Shown here piece by piece: positions 18,091 through 28,713 of a stretch of DNA of 64,000 bases. The notes under the pieces were generated by a model. The model ran no database searches. It was not told where the DNA came from and worked only from the letters and a program-made list of their open reading frames with translations. Positions within the stretch are counted from its first letter, which is position 1. The number at the start of each line of letters is the position of its first letter. A program made the position numbers and the translations under genes. The stretch covers positions 372,001 to 436,000 of the forward strand of contig NZ_JAJGNO010000002.1 of assembly GCF_020782235.1 (NCBI RefSeq), read 5' to 3'. Origin of the DNA: Sphingobium naphthae. GTDB lineage: Bacteria > Pseudomonadota > Alphaproteobacteria > Sphingomonadales > Sphingomonadaceae.

Positions 18091-19266
18091 ATGACTCATT
18101 TCGCCTGGGACGACCCGTTCGACCTCGACAGCCAGCTGAGCGAGGAGGAGCGGATGATCCGCGACTCCGCCCGCGCCTTCGCGCAGGGCGAACTGCAGCC
18201 CCGGGTGATCGACGCTTTTCGGGAGGAGCGCGACGCGCCCGACCTGTTTTCCGCCATGGGCCGCGCCGGGCTGCTCGGCGTTACCCTCCCCGCAATCCAT
18301 GGCGGCGCTGGCGCCAGCTATGTCGCTTATGGCCTCATCGCGCGGGAAATCGAGCGGGTCGATTCCGGCTATCGCTCCATGGCGTCGGTCCAGTCCAGCC
18401 TCGTCATCCATCCGATCCACGCCTATGGCTCGCCCGCGCAGAAGGACCGCTATCTCCCCGGCCTCACCGCCGGCACGCTGATCGGCTGCTTCGGCCTCAC
18501 CGAACCGGACGCCGGCTCCGACCCGTCGGGCATGCGCACGGTCGCGCGGCGCGATGGCGATGGCTATATAGTGAGCGGCTCCAAGACCTGGATCAGCAAC
18601 GCGCCCTTCGCCGACATCTTCATCATCTGGGCCAAATCCGAAGCGCATGACGGCAAGATTCGCGGCTTCGTTCTGGAACGGGGCGCGCAGGGCCTCTCGA
18701 CGCCCCGGATCGAGGGCAAGCTGTCGCTGCGCGCATCCACCACCGGCATGATCCTGATGGACGATGTCCGGGTCGGGGCCGATGCCCTGCTGCCGGGCGT
18801 GGAGGGGTTGAAGGGGCCATTTGGCTGCCTCAACCGGGCGCGCTACGGCATCGCCTGGGGCGCGATGGGCGCGGCGGAATTCTGCCTCCATGCCGCTCGC
18901 CAATATGGCCTGGATCGCCGTCAGTTCGGCCGTCCGCTCGCCGCCACCCAGCTCTATCAGAAGAAGCTCGCCGACATGATGTGCGACATCGCCTTTGGCC
19001 TGCAGGGCGCGCTGCGCGTCGGGCGGCTGATGGACGAAGGCCGCTTCCACCCTGACATGGTGTCCATGATCAAGCGCAACAATGTCGGCAAGGCGCTCGA
19101 CATTGCCCGGCTCGCCCGCGACATGCATGGCGGCAACGGCATATCCGAAGACTATCAGGTGATGCGCCACATGATGAACCTGGAAACGGTCAACACCTAT
19201 GAAGGCGCGCATGACGTCCACGCGCTGATCCTGGGCCGCGCCATCACCGGCATCGCCGCCTTCTGA
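18091..19266 (+). CDS. gcdH: Glutaryl-CoA dehydrogenase
   Basis: 391 residues, the usual length. It oxidatively decarboxylates glutaryl-CoA to crotonyl-CoA in lysine and tryptophan breakdown, giving electrons to ETF. The family signature is strong: Arg95 in [13 protein letters not shown] (binds the substrate carboxylate), [28 protein letters not shown] and the catalytic Glu370 in [10 protein letters not shown], at the canonical site, unlike the ACADs of the neighbouring island. AAGGAGACG lies just before the ATG. It is monocistronic here; no glutarate CoA-transferase is adjacent. Confidence 0.94.
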   Translation: MTHFAWDDPFDLDSQLSEEERMIRDSARAFAQGELQPRVIDAFREERDAPDLFSAMGRAGLLGVTLPAIHGGAGASYVAYGLIAREIERVDSGYRSMASVQSSLVIHPIHAYGSPAQKDRYLPGLTAGTLIGCFGLTEPDAGSDPSGMRTVARRDGDGYIVSGSKTWISNAPFADIFIIWAKSEAHDGKIRGFVLERGAQGLSTPRIEGKLSLRASTTGMILMDDVRVGADALLPGVEGLKGPFGCLNRARYGIAWGAMGAAEFCLHAARQYGLDRRQFGRPLAATQLYQKKLADMMCDIAFGLQGALRVGRLMDEGRFHPDMVSMIKRNNVGKALDIARLARDMHGGNGISEDYQVMRHMMNLETVNTYEGAHDVHALILGRAITGIAAF

Positions 19267-19340
19267 TCGGCCGGCGCCGCCGCGTTCGTCGCGCGTCGCC
19301 AACAATCTTGCTGATTTCCATCAGTCCGGGCGTTTTTGTC

Positions 19341-19366
19341 GGAAACCTCGACCGCGTCCGGTGGTT
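19341..19366 (+). promoter_or_regulatory. Candidate EcfG-type stress promoter of katE
   Basis: GGAAAC and GTT separated by 17 bases, 43 bases before the catalase start. It is close to the alphaproteobacterial general-stress sigma consensus GGAAC-N16/17-GTT, with one extra A. Catalase and hemerythrin are typical members of that regulon. Confidence 0.4.
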
Positions 19367-19408
19367 CGTGGCCCCGTAGTCGATCCAAATGGACAGGAGA
19401 CAGGGTAT

Positions 19409-21568
<2,160 letters not shown>

Positions 21569-21591
21569 TCCGTCAACCGAGGAGGAACATC

Positions 21592-22131
21592 ATGTCCATC
21601 ATCGACAAGGTCGTTGCGGCGGTGACGCCGCCCGAAAGCGAGGAAGCCCGCGCCAAGGCGCGCGCCAAGGCCGAAGCCGCCGCCCGCCCAGGCGACTGGC
21701 TCTCGCAGATCCTCGATCATCATCGCCAGATCGAGGCGCTGTTCGCGGCGGTCAAATCCGCCACCACGGCGGAAGCACGGCGCGAGGCGCAAAAGCGCCT
21801 CGCCCTCATCCTCACCGGCCATTCGGTGGCGGAGGAAGCGGCCATCTACCCCGCGCTCGCCGCCGACAAGCAGGTCGGCCATGCCGAACTCGCCTATCAG
21901 GAACAATCCGCCGCCAAGATGGAGATGGGCCTGCTGGAACGGCTCGACCCGATGAGCCAGGATTATCTCGACAAGCTCGAACATATTCGCGGCGCGGTCG
22001 CGCACCATGTCTATTCCGAGGAAGGCACCTGGTTTCTGGAACTGGCCAAGGATGTGGGCCCCGAGGAACAGGCGATGATCACGCAGCGCTACAAGGAGGA
22101 ATTCGAGCGCTACGCCATGGCCCCGGCCTGA
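21592..22131 (+). CDS. Hemerythrin HHE-domain protein
   Basis: A 179-residue helical protein with the four-helix hemerythrin iron-ligand pattern: LDHHRQIE, HSVAEEAAIYP, GHAELAYQEQ and HHVYSEEGTWF. It starts at ATG 21592 after GGAGGAAC. It lies directly behind katE, so the two are probably co-transcribed. Related proteins bind a di-iron centre and take part in oxygen, NO or peroxide handling; in this pairing oxidative-stress protection or iron sequestration is the best guess. An N-terminal Ala/Lys/Glu-rich stretch (about 12-33) looks like a charged helix. Confidence 0.88.
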   Translation: MSIIDKVVAAVTPPESEEARAKARAKAEAAARPGDWLSQILDHHRQIEALFAAVKSATTAEARREAQKRLALILTGHSVAEEAAIYPALAADKQVGHAELAYQEQSAAKMEMGLLERLDPMSQDYLDKLEHIRGAVAHHVYSEEGTWFLELAKDVGPEEQAMITQRYKEEFERYAMAPA

Positions 22132-22183
22132 TGAAAGGCACGCGCCCCTCTGTTTCGGGCAGGGTCGCGCAACACTGAACGCC

Positions 22184-22220
22184 GCAGGGCGGGCTGACAA
22201 TGTCAGTCCGCCCTGCTTTT
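22184..22220 (+). terminator. Rho-independent terminator of the katE operon
   Basis: A 16-base stem from GCAGGGCGG... (22184-22199) to ...CCGCCCTGC (22201-22216), with one G-T wobble, followed by TTTTAT. The strongest terminator in the window. Confidence 0.92.
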
Positions 22221-22302
22221 ATGGTGCGGGGGCCGCACGCTGCCGTCGGCGCGGTCACCCATATTTTGCGTGCTAGCGCCGGTGCGAAACCGCTCACCCC
22301 AC

Positions 22303-22331
22303 TTGACCAAGTGAACGTTATCAAATAGGTG
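22303..22331 (+). promoter_or_regulatory. Candidate promoter of the beta-glucan operon
   Basis: TTGACC and TAGGTG with a 17-base spacer, 54 bases before the receptor start. The -10 is weak. Both palindromic operator elements (22311-22322, 22329-22340) overlap the spacer and -10, which fits repression by steric blocking. Confidence 0.4.
22311..22322. promoter_or_regulatory. LacI-type operator, partial copy
   Basis: GTGAACGTTATC: the left 9 bases match the full palindrome 18 bases downstream. It probably increases LacI-family occupancy at the receptor promoter. Confidence 0.55.
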
Positions 22332-22340
22332 AACGTTCAC
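22329..22340. promoter_or_regulatory. LacI-type operator, perfect palindrome
   Basis: GTGAACGTTCAC, a perfect 12-base palindrome with the central CG step usual for LacI-family operators. It recurs, with one mismatch, at 31961-31972 before the GH3 gene; the LacI-family gene at 29653 lies between the two. Confidence 0.75.
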
Positions 22341-22384
22341 AACAAACGCACCAGATGCCGATTCGCGGCACGGGGAGGGGATAT

Positions 22385-25351
22385 ATGCGCATTTCCAAGG
22401 CTTATCGGCTGTCGACTCTCGTCTGCGGCGCTTCGGCGCTCGCGCTGGCCTGCGGCAGTCACGCTGCATTGGCGCAGAACGCCGCCGCCGATGAACAGGC
22501 GGCCGACATCGTCGTCACCGGCATCCGCGCCAGCCTCACCGCCGCGCGCGACATCAAGCGCGATGCGCAGGGCGTGGTCGACGCCATCTCGGCCGAGGAT
22601 ATCGGCAAATTCCCCGACACCAACCTCGCGGAATCGCTCCAGCGCATCACCGGCGTGTCGATCGACCGCTCCAACGGCGAAGGCTCGACCGTCACCGTCC
22701 GCGGCTTTGGCCCCGAATTCAACCTGGTGCTGCTGAACGGCCGCCAGATGCCGACCTCCAGCCTGGGCGACGGGGCCAGCGCGCCCGCGACTCGCTCCTT
22801 CGACTTCGCCAATCTGGCGTCGGAAGGCGTCGCCGGCGTGGAAGTCTACAAGTCCGGCCGCGCCACGCTGCCCAGCGGCGGCATCGGCTCCACCATCAAC
22901 ATCAAGACGCCCCGTCCGCTCGACCGCCCGGGTCTGCGCGGCAGCTTCGCGGTGAAGGGCGTCTATGACAGCTCGCGCAACAACAGCGATCCGATCACGC
23001 CCGAACTGTCCGGCATCATTTCCGACACCTTCGCCGACGGCCTGTTCGGCATCGCCATCACCGGGTCGTGGCAGAAGCGCAAGGCCAGCGTGAACCAGGC
23101 CAATGTCGGCTGGCGCGACGGCTATCTGGGATCGGAAAATAACTGGGGCTCGCTGCCGCAGCCCGACGATCCACGCGCCGCCAATATCGAAAACCGGCCC
23201 GGCCCCAATGATGTCTATCAGGTGCAGCAGAACGCCAGCTATGACCTCAACGACATCAATCGCGAGCGCCTGAACGGCCAGGTCGTGCTCCAGGTCCGCC
23301 CCGCGGAAAACCTCACCGCCACGATCGACTATACCTATTCGCGCAACACCGTTCAGGTGCGCAATTCCAACGTCGGCATCTGGTTCAACTTCAACGACGT
23401 GTCGAGCAGCTGGACCGACGGCCCCGTCGCCGGCCCCAACTTCTACACCGAACGCTTCGGCGTCAATGAAGGCAAGGACCTGTCCTATTCGGGCTCGCTG
23501 ACCGAAAACCGGTCGGAAAACAAGTCGCTGGGCGGCAACATCGCCTGGGACGGCCCGGGCGGCCTGCGGCTGGAGCTGGACGCGCATCATTCGACCGCGG
23601 AGTCCGGCGCGAACAATCCCTATGGCACCAGCACCTCGGTCGGCACCGCCATCTTCGGCGTCGCCAGCCAGACGGTGGACTATACCAACGACCTGCCGGT
23701 CATCTCGGTCGACATGCATGACGGCATCGACCCGTTCGACGCGGGCAACATCCAGGCGACGGGCAACGCCTTCCGCAACGCCTATTTCAAGGACCGCATC
23801 AACGAAGCCCAGCTGCGCGGCAGCTATGACTTCGACAATTCCATCCTCGACAGCCTCGACTTCGGCGTCACCTATATCGAAAACAAGGTGCGCTCGGCCT
23901 ATGGCTATATCCAGAACGACACCTGGAGCGGTTCCACCACCAAGGACCAGATGCCCGACGATCTGTTCACGCTCGTCAGTCTCCCCGACAAGTTCAAGGG
24001 CCTGTCGGGCGCCGGCGATCCGGCGATGATCCAGCAATTCTATACCTTCAATTTCGAAAAGATGGTGGCGTTCCTCGATGACCTGAACGGCATCTGCGGC
24101 GGCGATGACGACTGCCTCTCCAGCTTCACCGTCGACCGCCGTATCCGCGAACGCACCATCGCGCCCTATATCCAGGGCAATTTCGAATTCGACGTCGCCA
24201 ACCGCCCGGCTCATTTCCGCGCCGGCCTGCGCTATGAAAAGACCAAGATCAAATCATCGGCGCTGGTGCCGATCCCGACCGCGACCCAGTGGGTGTCGAT
24301 CAACGAATTCAACCTGGTCTTCGGCGGCGAAAGCGACTTCACCACCTTCCGCGGCGACTATGACAATTGGCTGCCGGCCTTCGACGTCGATTTCGAGCCG
24401 ATCGACAATGTGAAGCTGCGCGCCAGCTACAGCCACACCATCACGCGGCCCGACTATGCCTCGATGCAGGGCGGGCAGACGCTCGACCAGCTGTTCCGCA
24501 TCGGCGGCGGCACCGGATCGCGCGGCAATCCGGGCCTGCTGCCCTACAAGTCGAAGAATATCGACCTGTCGGCCGAATGGTATTACGCCCCCGCCAGCTA
24601 TCTGTCGGTCGGCTTCTTCGACAAGCGGGTGCGCAACTTCATCTCCAGCACGCGGGTCGATACCGAAGCCTTCGGCCTCACCAACCCGGCGGACGGCCCG
24701 CGCTATCAGGCGGCAGTCGCGGCTCTGGGCGCCAATGCCAGCACCACCGACATCCGCAATTATATCTTCGCCAATTATCCCGCCTCGGTCGAAATCGACA
24801 GTTTCGATCCGGTGACGGGCAATTATACCGGCCGGATCCTGGGTCTGCCCGAGGATAATCCCGTCAATTTCCAGGTGACGACGCCGATCAACTCCGACCA
24901 GTCGGCGCATCTCTATGGCTTCGAATTCGCGATCCAGCATAATTTCTGGGAAACCGGCTTCGGCACCATCCTCAACTACACCATCGTCCGCGGCGACGCG
25001 ACCTACGACAACAGCCAGCCTTCGAGCGTCGCCCAGTTCGCGCTCACCGGCCTGTCGGACAGCGCCAACGCCGTCCTCTTCTACGACAAGAACGGCATCC
25101 AGGCGCGCGTCGCCTATAATTGGCGCGACGAATTCCTGTCGGGCACCGGGCCCAACCCCTTCTATGTCGAAGCCTATGGCCAGGTCGACGCCAGCGCCAG
25201 CTGGGAGTTCCGGAAGGGCTACACCGCCTTTGTCGAGGCGATCAACCTCACCGGCACCAGCCGCCGCGGCCATTTGCGTAGCGACCAGAATGTCACCTTC
25301 GCCTCGCCCGGCTATGCCCGTTACGGCGCCGGCATCCGCGTCAATTTCTGA
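22385..25351 (+). CDS. TonB-dependent receptor (oligosaccharide uptake type)
   Basis: A 988-residue outer-membrane receptor. Signal peptide about 1-31 (cut near SHAALAQ), TonB-box-like ADIVVTG, plug domain with FPDTNLAESLQRITGVSI and TVRGFGPEFNLVLLNGR, then a long beta-barrel ending in GIRVNF with terminal Phe. The plug wording FPDTNLAESLQR and the size match Caulobacter/sphingomonad carbohydrate receptors. The ATG follows GGGGAGGGG; a slightly longer frame from 22355 is not needed. It imports a ligand across the outer membrane with TonB-ExbBD energy; GH16 and GH3 neighbours suggest beta-glucan oligosaccharides. A LacI-type operator precedes it. Confidence 0.95.
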   Translation: MRISKAYRLSTLVCGASALALACGSHAALAQNAAADEQAADIVVTGIRASLTAARDIKRDAQGVVDAISAEDIGKFPDTNLAESLQRITGVSIDRSNGEGSTVTVRGFGPEFNLVLLNGRQMPTSSLGDGASAPATRSFDFANLASEGVAGVEVYKSGRATLPSGGIGSTINIKTPRPLDRPGLRGSFAVKGVYDSSRNNSDPITPELSGIISDTFADGLFGIAITGSWQKRKASVNQANVGWRDGYLGSENNWGSLPQPDDPRAANIENRPGPNDVYQVQQNASYDLNDINRERLNGQVVLQVRPAENLTATIDYTYSRNTVQVRNSNVGIWFNFNDVSSSWTDGPVAGPNFYTERFGVNEGKDLSYSGSLTENRSENKSLGGNIAWDGPGGLRLELDAHHSTAESGANNPYGTSTSVGTAIFGVASQTVDYTNDLPVISVDMHDGIDPFDAGNIQATGNAFRNAYFKDRINEAQLRGSYDFDNSILDSLDFGVTYIENKVRSAYGYIQNDTWSGSTTKDQMPDDLFTLVSLPDKFKGLSGAGDPAMIQQFYTFNFEKMVAFLDDLNGICGGDDDCLSSFTVDRRIRERTIAPYIQGNFEFDVANRPAHFRAGLRYEKTKIKSSALVPIPTATQWVSINEFNLVFGGESDFTTFRGDYDNWLPAFDVDFEPIDNVKLRASYSHTITRPDYASMQGGQTLDQLFRIGGGTGSRGNPGLLPYKSKNIDLSAEWYYAPASYLSVGFFDKRVRNFISSTRVDTEAFGLTNPADGPRYQAAVAALGANASTTDIRNYIFANYPASVEIDSFDPVTGNYTGRILGLPEDNPVNFQVTTPINSDQSAHLYGFEFAIQHNFWETGFGTILNYTIVRGDATYDNSQPSSVAQFALTGLSDSANAVLFYDKNGIQARVAYNWRDEFLSGTGPNPFYVEAYGQVDASASWEFRKGYTAFVEAINLTGTSRRGHLRSDQNVTFASPGYARYGAGIRVNF

Positions 25352-25382
25352 CGCGGCTTGATCGTCCTTCCCGGGGGTGGGA

Positions 25383-25419
25383 CAAGGCCGTGCCCGGCGC
25401 AAGCCAGGGCGCGGCCTTG
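25383..25419 (+). other. Intercistronic hairpin between receptor and sapC genes
   Basis: A 13-base stem (CAAGGCCG-T-GCCC with GGGC-G-CGGCCTTG, one T-G wobble) and an 11-base loop, with no U tract. It lies 31 bases after the receptor stop and could stabilise the receptor mRNA or partly stop transcription into the downstream genes. Confidence 0.6.
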
Positions 25420-25461
25420 CCACAGGGGCACAGGGCCAAGGAGTGGAGCGTCCCTTTCTTC

Positions 25462-26193
25462 ATGAGCCAGCATCAGCTTCTCGATTCCCTCAACCATCGC
25501 GACCTGCGGGTGCGGACCGACAGCGCGGCGGAGCTGGGCGACGGCGTCATGGCCTGCCTGTTGATGCCGGCCGAATTCCGCCAGGCGCAGGCCCATTTTC
25601 CCATCCTCTTCCGCCGCGATCAGGCCAGCGGCGCATTCAGCGCGCTCGCCCTGTTCGGCTTCGACAATGGTGAAAATCTGTTCCTGGAGGGCGGCCATTG
25701 GGACGCGGGCTACAAGCCTTTGGCGCAGGCGGTCCAGCCCTTCCTCATCGGCCGCAGCGCCGATGGCCAGCCGGGCGGCCAGGTGCATGTCGATCTCGAC
25801 AGCCCTCGCATCCTGCGCGGCGGCCCGGATAACATGGACGGCGAAGCGCTGTTCGACGCGGCGGGCAAGCCCAGCCCCTATCTCGACCTCATCGCGCAGC
25901 GCCTGGGGGATCTCGACGCCGCCTATCGCGCCAGCGCCGATTTCTTCGCCGCGCTCGCCCGGCACGATCTGCTCGAACCCTTCACCATCGACGTGCCCCT
26001 GATCGACGGGTCGAACAACAGCCTCGTCGGCTTCCATATCGTCAATGAAGATCGGCTGCAGGCGCTGGATGCCGACGCGCTTGCCGACCTCCATGGCGCC
26101 GGCCATCTGATGCCGCTGTTCATGGCGGTGGCTTCGGTCGCGCAGTTCAGCGAGCTGGTCGCGCGCAAGAACCGCCGGATCGCCGGTGGCTGA
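25462..26193 (+). CDS. SapC family protein
   Basis: A 243-residue member of the SapC family, named after a Campylobacter S-layer locus protein but of unknown biochemical function. Seen here: HRDLRVRTD near the start, a conserved LMPAEFRQAQAHFPILFR stretch (about 33-50), FGFDNGENLFLE and the C-terminal LDADALADLHGAGHLMPLFM. There is no signal peptide or membrane segment, so it is probably cytoplasmic. The ATG at 25462 is chosen as the first credible Met; the AAGGAG upstream is 18 bases away, unusually far. The stop overlaps the next start by 8 bases. The SapC - cupin - halogenase order behind a TonB receptor recurs in this bacterial group. Confidence 0.85.
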   Translation: MSQHQLLDSLNHRDLRVRTDSAAELGDGVMACLLMPAEFRQAQAHFPILFRRDQASGAFSALALFGFDNGENLFLEGGHWDAGYKPLAQAVQPFLIGRSADGQPGGQVHVDLDSPRILRGGPDNMDGEALFDAAGKPSPYLDLIAQRLGDLDAAYRASADFFAALARHDLLEPFTIDVPLIDGSNNSLVGFHIVNEDRLQALDADALADLHGAGHLMPLFMAVASVAQFSELVARKNRRIAGG

Positions 26194-27214
26194 CGGCGCG
26201 CTCCCGGCGCTGCCCCCGGTGCGGGAGCTGGCGGTGGCGGACGCGGCGGCGCTCGACGCGCTGCTCGCGGGCGAGGAAACGCCCTTCATCCTGCGCGGCC
26301 TGGTCAGCGACTGGCCGCTGGTGCGGGCGGCGCGGCAGGGCGACCGCGCGGTGCGGGCCTATCTCGCCGATCGCGCGCGCGCCCTGGACTTCACCGTCTC
26401 CATGGCCGACCCCGGCATTGGCGGGCGCCTCTTCTACGACGAGGCCATGGGGGTCAATTTCCGCATGGGCAAGGGCCGCCTGCCCGACATCTTCGCCGGC
26501 TTCGACAAGGCGGAGGGCCTGCCCGCCGATCAGGTGCCGACCGTCTATCTGGGCTCGGTCGATGTCCATCAGTTTTTCGACGGCGTCGCGCAGGACAATG
26601 TCCTGGACCTGGGCGCGCGCCAGCCCCTGCTCTCGCTCTGGATCGGCAATGCGACGCGGATCGCGGCGCATAACGACTTTCCCGACAATCTCGCCTGCGT
26701 GGTGGCGGGGCGGCGGCGCTTCACCCTGTTCCCGCCCGACCAGTTCGCCAATCTCTATCTTGGCCCCATCGACATCACGCCCGCCGGTCGGCCCATCTCC
26801 ATGGTCGATGGCGCCGCGCCCGATTTCGCCGCCCATCCCGCTTATCGCGAAGCGCTCGCTCATGCGCAGGTCGCCGACCTGGAGCCGGGCGACGCGCTCT
26901 TCATCCCCTCGCTCTGGTATCATCAGGTCGAAGGGCTGGCGCGCTTCAACATCCTGATGAACTATTGGTGGCGCGACACGCCCCGCTATCTGGGCCAGCC
27001 CAACAACGCCCTGCACCATGCGATCATGGCGATCCGCGACCTGCCCGATCATGAGCGCGCGGTCTGGCGCGCCATGTTCGACCATTATGTCTTTTCGGGC
27101 GGGGCGGACGCGCGCGCCCATGTGCCTGCCCATGGCCAGGGCGTGCTCGCGCCGCTCGACGCGCAATCGGCCGCGCGCATGCACCAGTTTCTGCTGAGGA
27201 GCCTGTCGCAATGA
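26186..27214 (+). CDS. Cupin-8 / JmjC-like 2-oxoglutarate oxygenase family protein
   Basis: A 342-residue cupin_8 protein. The likely iron triad His162-x-Asp164 (AHNDFPDN) and distal His246 (LWYHQVEG) is intact, with Arg176-Arg178 near the usual co-substrate site and GDALFIPSLWYH before the last strand. Family members (FIH-like) hydroxylate proteins or peptides using oxygen and 2-oxoglutarate. GTG start at 26186 overlapping sapC; its stop overlaps the halogenase start (ATGA). Tight coupling of a hydroxylase-like and a halogenase gene suggests successive modification of one substrate, which is unknown (inference). Confidence 0.87.
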   Translation: MADGALPALPPVRELAVADAAALDALLAGEETPFILRGLVSDWPLVRAARQGDRAVRAYLADRARALDFTVSMADPGIGGRLFYDEAMGVNFRMGKGRLPDIFAGFDKAEGLPADQVPTVYLGSVDVHQFFDGVAQDNVLDLGARQPLLSLWIGNATRIAAHNDFPDNLACVVAGRRRFTLFPPDQFANLYLGPIDITPAGRPISMVDGAAPDFAAHPAYREALAHAQVADLEPGDALFIPSLWYHQVEGLARFNILMNYWWRDTPRYLGQPNNALHHAIMAIRDLPDHERAVWRAMFDHYVFSGGADARAHVPAHGQGVLAPLDAQSAARMHQFLLRSLSQ

Positions 27215-28713
27215 AACAGCCTTCCCTCCCTCGCCGCATCGTTGTCGCCGGGGGCGGCACCGCCGGCTGGATGACCGCCGCCGCGCTGGCGCGGACGCTT
27301 GGCCCCGTGGCGCAGGTGACGCTGGTCGAAAGCGAACAGATCGGCACGATCGGCGTGGGCGAAAGCACCATCCCGCCGCTTGTCGCCTATAACCGCATCC
27401 TCGGCATCGACGAAGCCGACTTCATGCGCGCGACCCAGGCGACCTTCAAGCTGGGCATCAATTTCGAACATTGGCGCGTGCCGGGCGAAAGCTATTTCCA
27501 CAGCTTCGGCGGCACCGGCAAGGATCATTGGTCGGCGGGCTTCCAGCATTTCTGGATGCATGGCCGGGCGCAGGGCCATGACGCGCCCTATGGCGACTAT
27601 TGCCTGGAGCTGCAGGCGGCGCAGGCCAGCCGCTTCTCCCACCTACCCGACGATCGGATGAATTACGCCTATCAGCTCGATTCCGGCCTCTACGCCAAAT
27701 TTCTGCGCGCCATGGCGGAAGGCGACGGTGCCATCCGGATCGAGGGGCGGATCGTCGCGGTCGACCTGGACGGGACGAGCGGCGACATCGCCGCCCTGCG
27801 GCTGGACGGCGACCGGCGGATCGAGGGCGACCTGTTCATCGACTGCACCGGCTTTCGCGCGCTGCTGATCGAAGGCGCGCTGCATGCGGGCTATGACGAC
27901 TGGACGCACTGGCTGCCCTGCGACGGCGCGGTCGCGGTCCAGACCGCCAGCGTGCGCCCGCCCGTCCCCTATACCCGCGCGATCGCGCATGACGCCGGCT
28001 GGCAATGGCGCATCCCGCTCCAGCACCGGCAGGGCAACGGCATCGTCTATTGCAGCGCCTTCATGACGCCCGGCGCCGCGCTCCAGATGCTGCTGGACAG
28101 CGTCGAGGGCGAAACGCTGGTGCAGCCCAATCCCATCCGCTTCCGCACCGGTGCGCGGCGGCGGCAATGGCATCGCAACTGCGTCGCCGTCGGCCTGTCG
28201 GGCGGCTTCATGGAGCCGCTCGAATCCACCTCCATCCACCTCATCCAGCGCGCCGTGTTGCGAATCCTGCGCATGCTGCCCGCCGGCGCGATCAGCCCCC
28301 GCGACATCGCCGAATTCAACGACCAGCAAATGGCGGACATGGAGCAGATCCGCGATTTCCTGATCCTTCATTACAAGGCGACCGACCGGCGCGACACGCC
28401 CTTCTGGCGCCATTGCGCCTCCATGTCCGTGCCCGACAGCCTCACGCACCGCATCGAACTGTTCCGCGAAACCGGCCGCATCTTCCGCAAGAATGAGGAA
28501 TTGTTCGCCGAAAACAGCTGGGTGCAGGTGATGATGGGACAGGGCGTGACGCCACGAAGCTATCACCCCGTCGCCGCAAAGCTTCGCCCGCAGGAACTGG
28601 AGCATCTGCTCGCCACCCTGCGCGAACAAGTGTCCCGCACGGTCGCCGCCCTGCCCGACCATGGCGCCTATGTCGCGCGTTATTGCGGCGCGCAGGACGT
28701 GGCGGCGGCATGA
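27211..28713 (+). CDS. Flavin-dependent tryptophan halogenase family protein
   Basis: 500 residues with every hallmark of FADH2-dependent halogenases: FAD loop GGGTAG (14-19), catalytic Lys80 (TFKLGI), the WxWxIP motif at Trp264-Trp266-Ile268-Pro269, and Glu338 in PLESTSIH. The enzyme should oxidise chloride or bromide to HOX with a C4a-hydroperoxyflavin and halogenate an electron-rich aromatic, often indole or tryptophan. No flavin reductase is nearby. It lies in a sugar-uptake operon rather than a secondary-metabolite cluster. Close relatives in Xanthomonas, Caulobacter and Brevundimonas occupy similar loci, and some halogenate free indoles in vitro, but the natural substrate is not established. 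Confidence 0.93.
   Translation: MKQPSLPRRIVVAGGGTAGWMTAAALARTLGPVAQVTLVESEQIGTIGVGESTIPPLVAYNRILGIDEADFMRATQATFKLGINFEHWRVPGESYFHSFGGTGKDHWSAGFQHFWMHGRAQGHDAPYGDYCLELQAAQASRFSHLPDDRMNYAYQLDSGLYAKFLRAMAEGDGAIRIEGRIVAVDLDGTSGDIAALRLDGDRRIEGDLFIDCTGFRALLIEGALHAGYDDWTHWLPCDGAVAVQTASVRPPVPYTRAIAHDAGWQWRIPLQHRQGNGIVYCSAFMTPGAALQMLLDSVEGETLVQPNPIRFRTGARRRQWHRNCVAVGLSGGFMEPLESTSIHLIQRAVLRILRMLPAGAISPRDIAEFNDQQMADMEQIRDFLILHYKATDRRDTPFWRHCASMSVPDSLTHRIELFRETGRIFRKNEELFAENSWVQVMMGQGVTPRSYHPVAAKLRPQELEHLLATLREQVSRTVAALPDHGAYVARYCGAQDVAAA

Noticed and set aside
25462..26193. SapC as evidence for an S-layer locus
   Set aside because: The name is historical; no S-layer protein or type I secretion genes are present and the gene sits in a sugar-uptake operon.
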